Source of the DNA: Thiohalocapsa sp964524185
GTDB lineage: Bacteria > Pseudomonadota > Gammaproteobacteria > Chromatiales > Chromatiaceae
NCBI GenBank assembly: GCA_964524185.1
Contig: CAZGCI010000004.1
Location: 16,407 to 80,406, forward strand
Length of the DNA stretch: 64,000 nt
Direction: 5' to 3'
In this document: piece after piece, positions 18,805-26,788 of the stretch
How the letters are laid out: each line of letters starts with the position of its first letter
Position numbering within the stretch: the stretch's first letter is position 1
Program-made: the position numbers and the translations under genes
Notes under the pieces: generated by a model
Seen by the model: the letters and a program-made list of their open reading frames with translations, nothing else
Databases searched by the model: none
Told to the model about the DNA's origin: nothing

Positions 18805-19254
18805 CTAAGAGCTTACTTGCGCCAGCCAACGATCCAACGCATTCGCGAACGCTTGCCGCTCGCGCTGGCCGTAGGCGGCGGGGCCGCCGGTGTCGACGCC
18901 GCTGGCACGCAGGCTGTCCATGAAGTCGCGCAGGTTGAGCCGCTCGCGGATGTTCTCCGGCGTATAGCGTTCGCCGCGTGGGTTCAGGGCCGTACAGCCC
19001 TTGGCCACCACCTCCGCGGCGAGCGGGATGTCCGCGGTGATGACGAGGTCCCCTGGCGCCGCATGTTGTGCGATGTGGTTATCGGCGACATCGAAGCCTG
19101 CGCCGACGCGCACGCTTCTGATCATCTTCGACGGCGGCGTCTGCAGCGGCTGGTTCGCCACCAGTGTCAGCCGCGTCTGCGTGCGCTCAGCGGCCCGGAA
19201 TAGGATCTCCTTTACCGGGTTGGGGCAGGCGTCGGCGTCGACCCAAATAGGCAT
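18805..19254 (-). CDS. yaiI: DUF188 family protein (YaiI/YqxD type)
   Basis: 149-residue protein of the conserved YaiI/YqxD family, a NYN/PIN-like fold of unproven function. The family N-terminus MPIWVDADACPNPVKEIL is clear, and acidic residues are kept at DLVITADIPLA. The start at 19254 is set by that conserved N-terminus; an upstream ATG at 19383 would overlap the helicase promoter region. It is divergent from the DEAD-box helicase gene. Confidence 0.9.
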   Translation of the reverse strand: MPIWVDADACPNPVKEILFRAAERTQTRLTLVANQPLQTPPSKMIRSVRVGAGFDVADNHIAQHAAPGDLVITADIPLAAEVVAKGCTALNPRGERYTPENIRERLNLRDFMDSLRASGVDTGGPAAYGQRERQAFANALDRWLAQVSS

Positions 19255-19319
19255 GGCAGATGGCTCCTGCTCCGTGGCTCGAGTTGCGGGTTCGGGCGCC
19301 GCGAGGCACCCGCAGCGAG

Positions 19320-19325
19320 TATACT
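19320..19325 (+). promoter_or_regulatory. deaD: Possible -10 element of the DEAD-box helicase gene
   Basis: TATACT at 19320-19325, 28 bp upstream of the start codon. No matching -35 is visible at the expected distance, so this is weak. Confidence 0.25.
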
Positions 19326-19352
19326 GGCGGATTGTCCTGATGATTCCGTCCC

Positions 19353-21320
19353 ATGAGCGCCTCCGACTTCGCCGGCCCAGCAAACGCCGGTAACACCACC
19401 GTATCTCATTCCGCAGACGGCGACGTGCCCGCGCACGCAGGGGCCGTTGAACGGCCGGCGAGCGAGGCTGTTGCTGCCGAGCCCGGTTTCAAAGAGCTCG
19501 GGCTGCCGGCGACGCTGCTTGCCGCCCTTGACCGGGTCGGGTACGAGACCCCGTCGCCCATCCAGGCGCAGACGATCCCCTACCTATTGGCAGGGCGCGA
19601 CCTGCTCGGCCATGCGCCCACGGGCACTGGCAAGACGGCCGCGTTCACGCTGCCGATGCTGGCCAGGATCGACGTGGACACCCGCGCGCCCCAAGCCCTG
19701 GTACTGACACCCACCCGCGAGCTAGCCATCCAGGTGGCCGAGGCCTGTCGGCGCTATGCCGCGGGGCTGCCGGACTTTCACGTGCTGCCCATCTACGGCG
19801 GTCAGGATTACCGCACGCAGTTGCGCCAGCTCGCGCGCGGCGTGCACGTCGTGGTCGCCACCCCCGGGCGCGTCATGGACCACATGCGTCGCGGCACGCT
19901 GGATCTGGCTGCGCTGCGCGTGTTGGTGCTGGACGAAGCGGACGAGATGCTGCGCATGGGCTTCATCGACGATGTCGAGTGGATCCTCGAGCAGACCCCG
20001 CCGGCGCGCCAGATCGCACTCTTCTCCGCGACACTGCCGCAGGCGATTCAGCGTATCGCGCGGTCCTACCTTGATGACCCGGTGAAAGTCAGCATCGCAG
20101 CGCGCACGGCGACGGCAGAGACCATCCGCCAGCGTTGGTGGTTGGTGAGCGGCCTGCACAAGCTCGACGCGCTGACCCGCATCCTGGAAGTGGAGCCCTT
20201 CGATGCGATGCTGATCTTCGTGCGCACCAAGACCGCCACCGTGGAGCTTGCCGAGCGGTTGGACGCGCGCGGCTACGCCGCTGCGGCACTGAACGGTGAT
20301 TTGCCGCAGAAGCTCCGCGAGCAGATTATCGAGCGCCTCAAGCAGGGCCACCTCGATGTCATCGTCGCAACCGACGTCGCCGCCCGCGGCCTCGATGTAG
20401 AGCGCGTGAGCCATGTCGTGAACTACGACATCCCCTACGACACCGAGGCCTATATCCACCGCATCGGCCGTACCGGGCGGGCCGGGCGAGCGGGGGAGGC
20501 CATCCTGTTCGTCGCGCCCCGCGAGCGGCGAATGCTGCGCGCCATCGAGCAGGCCACCCGCCAGCCCATCGAGCCGCTACAACTGCCGTCCACCGAAACG
20601 GTCAATGACAAGCGCATCGCCGACTTCAAGCAACGCATCACGGATGCGCTGGCCGCCGGCGAGCTGGACTTTTTGCAGAGCCTGGTGGAGCAGTATCAAC
20701 AGGAGCACGATGTGCCAGCCGTGGAGATCGCTGCAGCCCTGGCGCGACTTGTCATCGGCGAGCAGCCGCTGCTGCTGCCGCCGGAGCCGGTGCGGCCGCA
20801 GCGCCGCGAGCCGGACGGCGCGCGGGCGGACAGGGGTTGGGATCCAGGCAGGGCGCGGGAGCGCTCACGCGCCGGCGACCGGGAGTACCGCCCCAGGGAC
20901 CGCGACCCAGCCGACAGGCGCGGCCGTGATCGTCGGGCACCCGGCGCCGATTCGGTTGCCCCGCGCCGAGCGTACCGCGGTGATCGCCCGTCCGGCGAGG
21001 GGCCGGGCGATGAGGTGAAGGACGACCGGCGCGAGCATCGCGGGGGCCCACCCGCGGCCGGCATGGAGCGCTTCCGCATCGAGGTGGGCCGTGACGACGG
21101 TGTCAAGCCCGGCAATATTGTCGGAGCCATCGCGAACGAGGCCGGCCTGGAGGGCCGCTACATCGGGCGCATCGACATCCAAGACGACCACAGCGTCTTA
21201 GACCTGCCCGCAGGCATGCCGAAGGAAATTCTGCAGCACCTGAGGAAGACCCGCGTCTGCGGCCGGCCATTGGCCATTCGGCGTATCGGCCCTAAGCCGG
21301 GGCGCGATCGTGACGCTTAG
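19353..21320 (+). CDS. deaD: DEAD-box ATP-dependent RNA helicase, DeaD/CsdA type
   Basis: 655-residue RNA helicase for cold-stress and ribosome/mRNA unwinding. Helicase core motifs include PTGTGKT, PTRELA, the DEAD box in VLDEADEM, SAT, and HRIGRTGRAG. A linker rich in Arg/Asp/Glu (about 475-565) precedes a C-terminal DbpA/CsdA-type RNA-binding domain (FRIEVGRDDGVKPGNIVGAI). An unusual N-terminal extension of about 40 residues precedes the core. DeaD is preferred over DbpA on length and architecture. Confidence 0.92.
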   Translation: MSASDFAGPANAGNTTVSHSADGDVPAHAGAVERPASEAVAAEPGFKELGLPATLLAALDRVGYETPSPIQAQTIPYLLAGRDLLGHAPTGTGKTAAFTLPMLARIDVDTRAPQALVLTPTRELAIQVAEACRRYAAGLPDFHVLPIYGGQDYRTQLRQLARGVHVVVATPGRVMDHMRRGTLDLAALRVLVLDEADEMLRMGFIDDVEWILEQTPPARQIALFSATLPQAIQRIARSYLDDPVKVSIAARTATAETIRQRWWLVSGLHKLDALTRILEVEPFDAMLIFVRTKTATVELAERLDARGYAAAALNGDLPQKLREQIIERLKQGHLDVIVATDVAARGLDVERVSHVVNYDIPYDTEAYIHRIGRTGRAGRAGEAILFVAPRERRMLRAIEQATRQPIEPLQLPSTETVNDKRIADFKQRITDALAAGELDFLQSLVEQYQQEHDVPAVEIAAALARLVIGEQPLLLPPEPVRPQRREPDGARADRGWDPGRARERSRAGDREYRPRDRDPADRRGRDRRAPGADSVAPRRAYRGDRPSGEGPGDEVKDDRREHRGGPPAAGMERFRIEVGRDDGVKPGNIVGAIANEAGLEGRYIGRIDIQDDHSVLDLPAGMPKEILQHLRKTRVCGRPLAIRRIGPKPGRDRDA

Positions 21321-21669
21321 CGCTCAAGTGAGCGGGGCCTTCGTGCCCGGGGTACCGGTTTGGCCTAGATTGCCTGACCGCGCGGCTTCGACGCGCCTTC
21401 CGACGCGGGGTCGACAATCCCCAACGCTGTGTATTGGTTTCTGTTAGTGTAGCGACCTCGGGTGCCTCACCGGTCGGCACCACAGCGGTACCACTCTCCA
21501 ACGGTATCGCCGATACCCGCTTCAGCCGTTCGTGCTGCCGCCCAGGCCAAGAGTCGCTGGGCGCCTCTCGTTTCAGCAAAGCAATTTTTACCTCGCCTGG
21601 ACCGGCTCCCGGCGGCGTGCGGCTGTTGCCCACGCAGCCACCAGGGAGGGCAAAACCGGAGCTGATCCA
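21321..21669. other. deaD-rhlE intergenic region
   Basis: 349 bp with no supported gene. The rhlE frame is open upstream to 21532, but residues before 21670 do not resemble helicases. A long leader is common in helicase mRNAs, but no structured element could be assigned by eye. Confidence 0.5.
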
Positions 21670-23193
21670 ATGTCCTTTGACTCCCTTGGCCTGACCGCCG
21701 AGCTTCTGCGCGCCGTGCATGAGCAGGGCTACACCGAACCGACGCCCATCCAGCGTCAGGCCATTCCGACCATCCTCACCGGCGCCGATGTACTGGCCGG
21801 CGCCCAAACCGGCACCGGGAAAACCGCCGGCTTCACGCTGCCGCTGCTGCAGCGGCTCATGGCGTCACGCCCCGGCGATGCCCGGCGCCGCGGACCGCAA
21901 CCCGTGCGGGCGCTGGTGCTGGCACCGACACGCGAGCTTGCGGCCCAAGTGCAAGAGAGTGTCGAGACCTACGGCCGGCATCTGCCATTGACCTCGTCCG
22001 TCATCTTCGGCGGCGTCAAGATCAACCCGCAAATCGCTGCGCTCCGACGGGGTGTCGACATTCTAGTGGCGACGCCCGGCCGGCTCCTGGACCACGCGGG
22101 GCAGGGCACGCTGGACCTGTCGCGGGTCGAGATTCTGGTGCTCGACGAGGCGGACCGGATGCTGGACATGGGCTTCATCCACGACATCCGTCGCGTCCTG
22201 GCGCTGCTGCCGGACGCCAAGGCACGGCAGAACTTGCTCTTCTCGGCAACCTTTTCGGACGAGATCAAGGCCCTCGCCAATCGATTACTCAACAACCCGC
22301 AGCTCATCGAGGTGGCGCGGCGCAATACCGCCGCGGAGACCGTGCGCCAGGTGGTGCATCCGGTGGACCGCCAGCGCAAGCGCGAGCTGCTGAGCCATCT
22401 AGTGGGCGCGAACGACTGGCGCCAGGTACTGGTGTTCACCCGCACCAAGCACGGCGCGAACCGCCTCGCGGAGCAACTGGAAAAGGACGGCCTCAGCGCC
22501 GCTGCCATCCACGGCAACAAGAGTCAGGGCGCTCGCACCCGGGCCTTGGCCGGCTTCAAGACCGGTGACGTCCGTGTTTTGGTGGCCACTGACATCGCTG
22601 CCCGTGGGCTCGATATCGATCAACTCCCTAATGTGATCAACTTCGAACTGCCCAACGTGCCGGAGGACTATGTCCACCGCATCGGCCGCACCGGCCGCGC
22701 GGGGAACGTCGGCGAGGCCATTTCCCTGGTCTGTGTCGATGAGCATAAGCTTCTGCGCGACATCGAGCGCCTGCTCAAGCGCGAAGTCCCCAAGGTCGTT
22801 CTCGACGGCTATGCGCCGGACCCCAGCATTCCGGCCGAGCCCATCCTGCGTCGCAACGGCGGTCGCGGCGGCGAGCGCCAGGATCGAGCGGGCGACAGTG
22901 CCCGCAGTAGCCCTCGGCGGCGTAGCGCTGCACCCATGAGCGACAGTGGCCGTCGAGGGGAGCAGCGGACCGGCGGACGGGCGGGCAAGCCGGGTGCATT
23001 GCGTTCCGCCGGAGCAGATGAACAGGCCAACGTTGCTGATGGCGACGCCAGGGCGAAGCGCCCCCAACGCCAGCCTAAGCCAGGTCACGTCCACCGCAAG
23101 CCGCAGACCCAGCCGGCGCGTGCGCACCGTCATGCACGGCCCAGCCGTCAACGCGAAGTGCCCGCGCTGCTCGGCGGCGGTCGGGATGACTGA
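21670..23193 (+). CDS. rhlE: DEAD-box ATP-dependent RNA helicase, RhlE type
   Basis: 507-residue helicase starting MSFDSLGLTAELLRAVHEQG, the typical RhlE N-terminus. Motifs: AQTGTGKT, PTRELA, LDEADRMLDMGF, SAT and HRIGRTGRAG. The last 110 residues are a basic, low-complexity RNA-contacting tail ending near RPSRQREVPALL. Two different DEAD-box helicases in tandem suggest a local RNA-metabolism pair. It converges on purC across 63 bp. Confidence 0.93.
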   Translation: MSFDSLGLTAELLRAVHEQGYTEPTPIQRQAIPTILTGADVLAGAQTGTGKTAGFTLPLLQRLMASRPGDARRRGPQPVRALVLAPTRELAAQVQESVETYGRHLPLTSSVIFGGVKINPQIAALRRGVDILVATPGRLLDHAGQGTLDLSRVEILVLDEADRMLDMGFIHDIRRVLALLPDAKARQNLLFSATFSDEIKALANRLLNNPQLIEVARRNTAAETVRQVVHPVDRQRKRELLSHLVGANDWRQVLVFTRTKHGANRLAEQLEKDGLSAAAIHGNKSQGARTRALAGFKTGDVRVLVATDIAARGLDIDQLPNVINFELPNVPEDYVHRIGRTGRAGNVGEAISLVCVDEHKLLRDIERLLKREVPKVVLDGYAPDPSIPAEPILRRNGGRGGERQDRAGDSARSSPRRRSAAPMSDSGRRGEQRTGGRAGKPGALRSAGADEQANVADGDARAKRPQRQPKPGHVHRKPQTQPARAHRHARPSRQREVPALLGGGRDD

Positions 23194-23244
23194 CCGACTG
23201 CCCGCTGGCTGCCGTTGGCTGCCAGCTGATGATCGGCGCTCCGC

Positions 23245-23274
23245 GCAGCCGCCGGCCTAGGTACCGGCGGCTGC
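23245..23274. terminator. Perfect hairpin at the rhlE/purC convergence
   Basis: GCAGCCGCCGG at 23245-23255 pairs perfectly with CCGGCGGCTGC at 23264-23274 around an 8-nt loop. The purC stop codon lies in the loop. There is no T tract on either strand, so it is a candidate bidirectional terminator or 3'-end stabiliser. Confidence 0.4.
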
Positions 23275-24165
23275 GCTCACCAGCCTGCGCTCCGCTTCCG
23301 CATACTTCGCCGCCGTCTTGGCGATAATGTCCGCGGGCAGCTCTGGCCCCGGAGGCGTTTTGTCCCAGTCCAACGTCTCAAGATAGTCCCGCACGAATTG
23401 CTTATCGAAGCTCGGCGGGCTCGTGCCTGGCCGGTATTGGTCGGCGGGCCAAAAGCGAGAGGAATCCGGCGTCAGTACCTCGTCGATGAGGTGCAGGCCA
23501 CCGGCCTCATCGAGACCGAGCTCGAACTTGGTGTCGGCGATGATGATGCCGCGGCCGCGCGCGTAGTCGGCGGCCTCTGTGTAGAGCTTCAGCACGACGT
23601 CACGGACCTGTGCGGCCAGCTCGGCGCCGATCAGGTCGACGGTGTACTGGAAGCTCACGTTCTCGTCATGATCGCCGACGGCGGCCTTGGTGGAGGGCGT
23701 GTAGAGGGGCTCGGGCAGCTTGTCCGCCTGGCGCAGTCCGGCGGGCAGCGGGATGTCGCAGACGGCGCCCGAGCGCTGATAGTCCTTCCAGCCGGAGCCG
23801 ATGAGGTAGCCGCGCACGATGGCCTCCACCGGCAGCGGCCGCAGCCGCCGCACCACGATGGCGCGCTCGCCGAGGGCCTGTCGTTCTTCGGCGTCGGGCA
23901 AAACCGCGGTGAGCGGCATGTCGACGAGGTGATTCGGCACCAGCGACGCCGTGCGTGCGAACCAAAAGTTGGAAACCCGGGTCAGCACCTCGCCCTTACC
24001 CGGGATGGGTTGCGGCAGCACCACGTCGAAGGCCGAGAGCCTGTCGGTGGTGACAATGAGCATGTGCTCATCGTCGATGCCGTAGATGTCCCGCACTTTA
24101 CCGCGGTTGATGAGCGGCAGGTGAGTTAGCTGCGATTGAAACAGGGCGTTTGGGCTGACGGTCAT
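23257..24165 (-). CDS. purC: Phosphoribosylaminoimidazole-succinocarboxamide synthase
   Basis: 302-residue SAICAR synthetase joining CAIR and aspartate in purine synthesis. N-terminal LINRGKVRDIYGIDDEHMLIVTTDRLSAFD is the nucleotide-binding signature; later EAIVRGYLIGSGWKDYQ, DTKFELG and DEVLTPDSSRFWP match family signatures. The length is that of the long (about 300 aa) form rather than the 237-residue E. coli form. The start at 24165 begins MTVSPNALFQ. The frame stays open upstream, but that DNA is low-complexity. Confidence 0.95.
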   Translation of the reverse strand: MTVSPNALFQSQLTHLPLINRGKVRDIYGIDDEHMLIVTTDRLSAFDVVLPQPIPGKGEVLTRVSNFWFARTASLVPNHLVDMPLTAVLPDAEERQALGERAIVVRRLRPLPVEAIVRGYLIGSGWKDYQRSGAVCDIPLPAGLRQADKLPEPLYTPSTKAAVGDHDENVSFQYTVDLIGAELAAQVRDVVLKLYTEAADYARGRGIIIADTKFELGLDEAGGLHLIDEVLTPDSSRFWPADQYRPGTSPPSFDKQFVRDYLETLDWDKTPPGPELPADIIAKTAAKYAEAERRLVSAAAGT

Positions 24166-24499
24166 GACGGGGATACCCGGTTTACGGCCGTGGATGGTGA
24201 GAATGGGAAACGGCCGGTCCCGCCAACGGCGGCGCCGGCACATGACGTGCCCGCTGGGGGAGGCTGGCCGGGAGCCGCGCAGCTCCGGTTGCCTTCGGCC
24301 CGCTCGGTGGGGATCATAGCAGCGACGGCCCGGCTCGGCGGCCCAGGTCCCACAGCAGCGCCATCCCAGCCCAGCCATCCCAGCCCAGCCGGCCCAGCCC
24401 GGCCAATCCAGGCCAGCTATTCCGGCGCACCAGACCACGCCGTCGTCTCGGCCGGCGCGGCCGACAGCGCTGACAAACCGGCCGGAGGAACGCGCCAAA
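24166..24499. other. purC/hypothetical divergent intergenic region
   Basis: 334 bp of GC-rich sequence with a short tandem repeat at 24361-24388. No convincing promoter hexamers were found. The adjacent conserved gene has a clear ribosome site at its start. Confidence 0.5.
24361..24411. repeat. Low-complexity CCCAGC-rich tandem repeat
   Basis: The 14-mer CCATCCCAGCCCAG occurs twice in tandem (24361-24374 and 24375-24388) and degrades into related CCGGCCCAGC units. A similar CCCAGCCATC stretch lies after ppiD near 10993-11033. Confidence 0.7.
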
Positions 24500-24985
24500 A
24501 TGCCAGCAAATGATGCCACCGTCGGCGCCGTCGCCGAGCAATCAGTGCCGCAGGCGGATGCGGATGCCTTCCTGCGCGCCTTCCGCGGCAGCTTCACGTC
24601 CATGTTGCGCTGGCATCAGCTAGACGCCCTTTGGGACGCCCTGCGGGCAGACGCCGACGGGGGCTGGTACGTGTATGCCGTCGGTGAGCCCCCACCTGCC
24701 GCACCTGCCGGCGCGGATCAGGTGCAGCGGTTCATCGGTGAGATGGATGTCCTGCTGCGGCGCGAGCACGCCGAGGACTTTTGCGGCATCGTCTATGCCG
24801 ACCACCGCGACCAGCCGAGCTTCATCAAGATCTACGATCCGAACAACCTCGGCGTCGTCTGCGGCTTCAGTGAGCACCCACCGCTGCCCGGTTGGGTCCT
24901 GAGCAAGCTCAAGCCCGTCGACCTGCCCGCCGCACAGCCGCCACCCCGCAACCGGCGGCGGTGGTGGCAGCGGTTATTCGGATGA
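24500..24985 (+). CDS. Conserved hypothetical cytoplasmic protein
   Basis: 161-residue protein I cannot assign to a named family. GGAGG at 24484-24488 gives a strong ribosome site. The body has a compact globular look (FLRAFRGSFTSMLRWHQL, GWYVYAVGE, FCGIVYADHRDQPSFIKIYD) and ends in Pro/Arg/Trp-rich RNRRRWWQRLF, which could be an amphipathic membrane-contact tail. No signal peptide or membrane helix. It precedes ridA on the same strand by 136 bp. Confidence 0.75.
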   Translation: MPANDATVGAVAEQSVPQADADAFLRAFRGSFTSMLRWHQLDALWDALRADADGGWYVYAVGEPPPAAPAGADQVQRFIGEMDVLLRREHAEDFCGIVYADHRDQPSFIKIYDPNNLGVVCGFSEHPPLPGWVLSKLKPVDLPAAQPPPRNRRRWWQRLFG

Positions 24986-25121
24986 CAGGTTCACACAGCC
25001 GCGGCGCGATGCGCTCCACGCTGCCCGGATGGGGCGGGTGCCGAACGCGCGAGTGATTGCGCCAGTGTGCATGACCGACGCGGCTCTGCGGCAGTCCTCA
25101 ACACGCATACGGAGACGCTCC

Positions 25122-25508
25122 ATGGCGAAGCAGATCATTCACACCGACCAGGCGCCGGAGGCTATCGGTCCCTACTCTCAGGCCGTACGCGTCGGCGACA
25201 GCATCTACCTGTCCGGACAGATCCCCCTAGACCCAGCGACCATGACCCTGGTGGAGGGCGACATCGAGGCACAGATCCGCCGGGTCTTCGAAAATCTGCA
25301 GGCCGTCGCCCGCGCCGCCGGCGGCGAGCTGGCGGACGTCGTCAAGCTCAATATCTTCCTGACGGACCTTGCCCATTTTCCCTTGGTGAATGAGCTGATG
25401 CAGGCCTACTTCAAGGAGCCCTATCCCGCCCGCGCCGCCATTGGCGTCGCCAGCCTGCCCAAGGGTGCACAGGTGGAGATGGACGCAGTCATGGTGGTCG
25501 ACGGCTGA
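25122..25508 (+). CDS. ridA: 2-iminobutanoate/2-iminopropanoate deaminase, RidA/YjgF family
   Basis: 128-residue enzyme that clears reactive enamine/imine intermediates of PLP enzymes. It has the family pattern APEAIGPYSQAV, YLSGQIPLDP and the C-terminal YPARAAIGVASLPKGAQVEMDAV with the active-site Arg. The start at 25122 has GGAG 8 nt upstream; an in-frame ATG at 25029 lacks family similarity. In other gammaproteobacteria ridA commonly follows spoT; here it stands alone before the bio operon. Confidence 0.95.
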   Translation: MAKQIIHTDQAPEAIGPYSQAVRVGDSIYLSGQIPLDPATMTLVEGDIEAQIRRVFENLQAVARAAGGELADVVKLNIFLTDLAHFPLVNELMQAYFKEPYPARAAIGVASLPKGAQVEMDAVMVVDG

Positions 25509-25531
25509 GATTGGGTCGATTCTGAGTGCAG

Positions 25532-25563
25532 CTGCAAACATCTGGCGCGGCCAAGCAATCGAG
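25532..25563 (+). repeat. Dispersed intergenic repeat (copy near bioB)
   Basis: CTGCAAACATCT followed by GCGCG and CAAGCAA motifs. It agrees at 27 of 32 positions with 55203-55234 on the same strand. Function unknown. Confidence 0.55.
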
Positions 25564-25603
25564 GCTCCTGAGCAAGCACGCTTGAACGCAGCGTTAGCCT
25601 CTA

Positions 25604-25636
25604 CTGTCAACCTTAGGCAGCGCGCTTGGTTGACAG
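25604..25636 (+). promoter_or_regulatory. bioB: BirA-type biotin operator upstream of bioB
   Basis: A perfect inverted repeat, CTGTCAACC at 25604-25612 and GGTTGACAG at 25628-25636, has a 15-bp spacer. Its layout matches the BirA operator (TTGTAAACC, 14-16 bp, GGTTTACAA) with one internal substitution per half-site. The right arm contains TTGACA at 25630-25635, a -35 element, so repressor binding would block RNA polymerase. It is 91 bp upstream of bioB. No birA gene is in the window. Confidence 0.75.
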
Positions 25637-25658
25637 CACTGCACCTGCAGGGGACCAT
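25630..25658 (+). promoter_or_regulatory. bioB: Putative bio operon promoter overlapping the operator
   Basis: TTGACA (25630-25635) is a perfect -35; 17 bp later GACCAT (25653-25658) keeps the key A2, A5 and T6 of the -10. The same weak -10 pattern is paired with a perfect -35 in front of hupB. Confidence 0.5.
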
Positions 25659-25726
25659 TCACCGCGTAACACTCGCTTTACAGCTGCACACCGCCTCTGT
25701 CTTTCCCGCTGCCCGACGCCGCTCTG

Positions 25727-26788
25727 ATGCACGCATCCGCCCCTGACGACACCATCCGACACGACTGGACTCCAGGCGAGGCTGAGGCGCTCCTCGGGCA
25801 ACCCTTCAATGACCTGGTCTTCGCGGCGCAGACGGCGCACCGCAAGCACTTTGACCCGAACCGTCTGCAGCTCAGCACGCTCCTGAGCATCAAGACGGGC
25901 GGCTGCCCGGAAGACTGCGGCTATTGCTCCCAGAGCGCACGTCACGAAACGGACCTGCCGCGCGAGCGCCTGCTACCGTTGGATGAGGTCATGGACGCTG
26001 CCCGCCGCGCGCGTGCGGCCGGCGCCACCCGCTTCTGCATGGGTGCCGCGTGGCGCAACCCGACGGATAAGAACCTGGACTCCGTGCTTGCCATGGTGGC
26101 GGGGGTCAAGGCGCTCGGCATGGAGACCTGCGTCACCCTGGGCATGCTGACCGGTGAGCAGGCGCGGCGGCTTGCTGAGGCGGGGCTCGACTTCTACAAC
26201 CATAATCTCGATACCTCCCCGGAGTTCTACGGCCAGGTCATTTCCACGCGTACCTATCAAGACCGGCTGACAACGCTCGAGCATGTGCGTGCCGCGGGCC
26301 TCAAGACCTGCTCGGGCGGCATCCTCGGCATGGGCGAGGGCCGCCGGGACCGCGCCTCCATGCTGTGTCAGCTATCTAATCTGCCGGCGCACCCGGAGTC
26401 CGTACCCGTGAATTTGCTGGTGCAGGTGGAGGGTACGCCGCTCTTCGGCACGCCGGGCCTGGACCCCTTCGAGCTGGTGCGGACCATTGCCGCCGCCCGC
26501 CTGATGATGCCGGGCAGCTATGTGCGCCTGTCCGCGGGCCGCGACGACATGAGTGATGAACTGCAGGCCCTATGCTTCCTGGCGGGCGCCAATTCCGTGT
26601 TCTACGGCGAGCGGCTGCTGACCACCCCCAATGCCGGCGCCGAGCGGGACCAGCTGCTGTTCGAGCGACTCGGCCTCTCCTTCGAGCGCGCCGAACTGCC
26701 TGACCGCGAGTCACCCGGGGCCTGCCATCGCCACACAGCGACCGTTGTCGACCCGGCAGCGTCGGCCCGCGCTGCCGCAGAACCATGA
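25727..26788 (+). CDS. bioB: Biotin synthase
   Basis: 353-residue radical-SAM enzyme inserting sulfur into dethiobiotin, the last biotin step. The radical-SAM cluster cysteines are Cys60, Cys64 and Cys67 in GGCPEDCGYCSQSARH. YNHNLDTSPEFY and GIGMGE-like GGILGMGEGRRDR segments, and the C-terminal AGANSVFYGERLLTTPNA, are family signatures. It is first in the operon and controlled by the operator upstream. The stop overlaps the bioF start by 4 bp. No obvious ribosome site precedes the chosen ATG. Confidence 0.96.
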   Translation: MHASAPDDTIRHDWTPGEAEALLGQPFNDLVFAAQTAHRKHFDPNRLQLSTLLSIKTGGCPEDCGYCSQSARHETDLPRERLLPLDEVMDAARRARAAGATRFCMGAAWRNPTDKNLDSVLAMVAGVKALGMETCVTLGMLTGEQARRLAEAGLDFYNHNLDTSPEFYGQVISTRTYQDRLTTLEHVRAAGLKTCSGGILGMGEGRRDRASMLCQLSNLPAHPESVPVNLLVQVEGTPLFGTPGLDPFELVRTIAAARLMMPGSYVRLSAGRDDMSDELQALCFLAGANSVFYGERLLTTPNAGAERDQLLFERLGLSFERAELPDRESPGACHRHTATVVDPAASARAAAEP

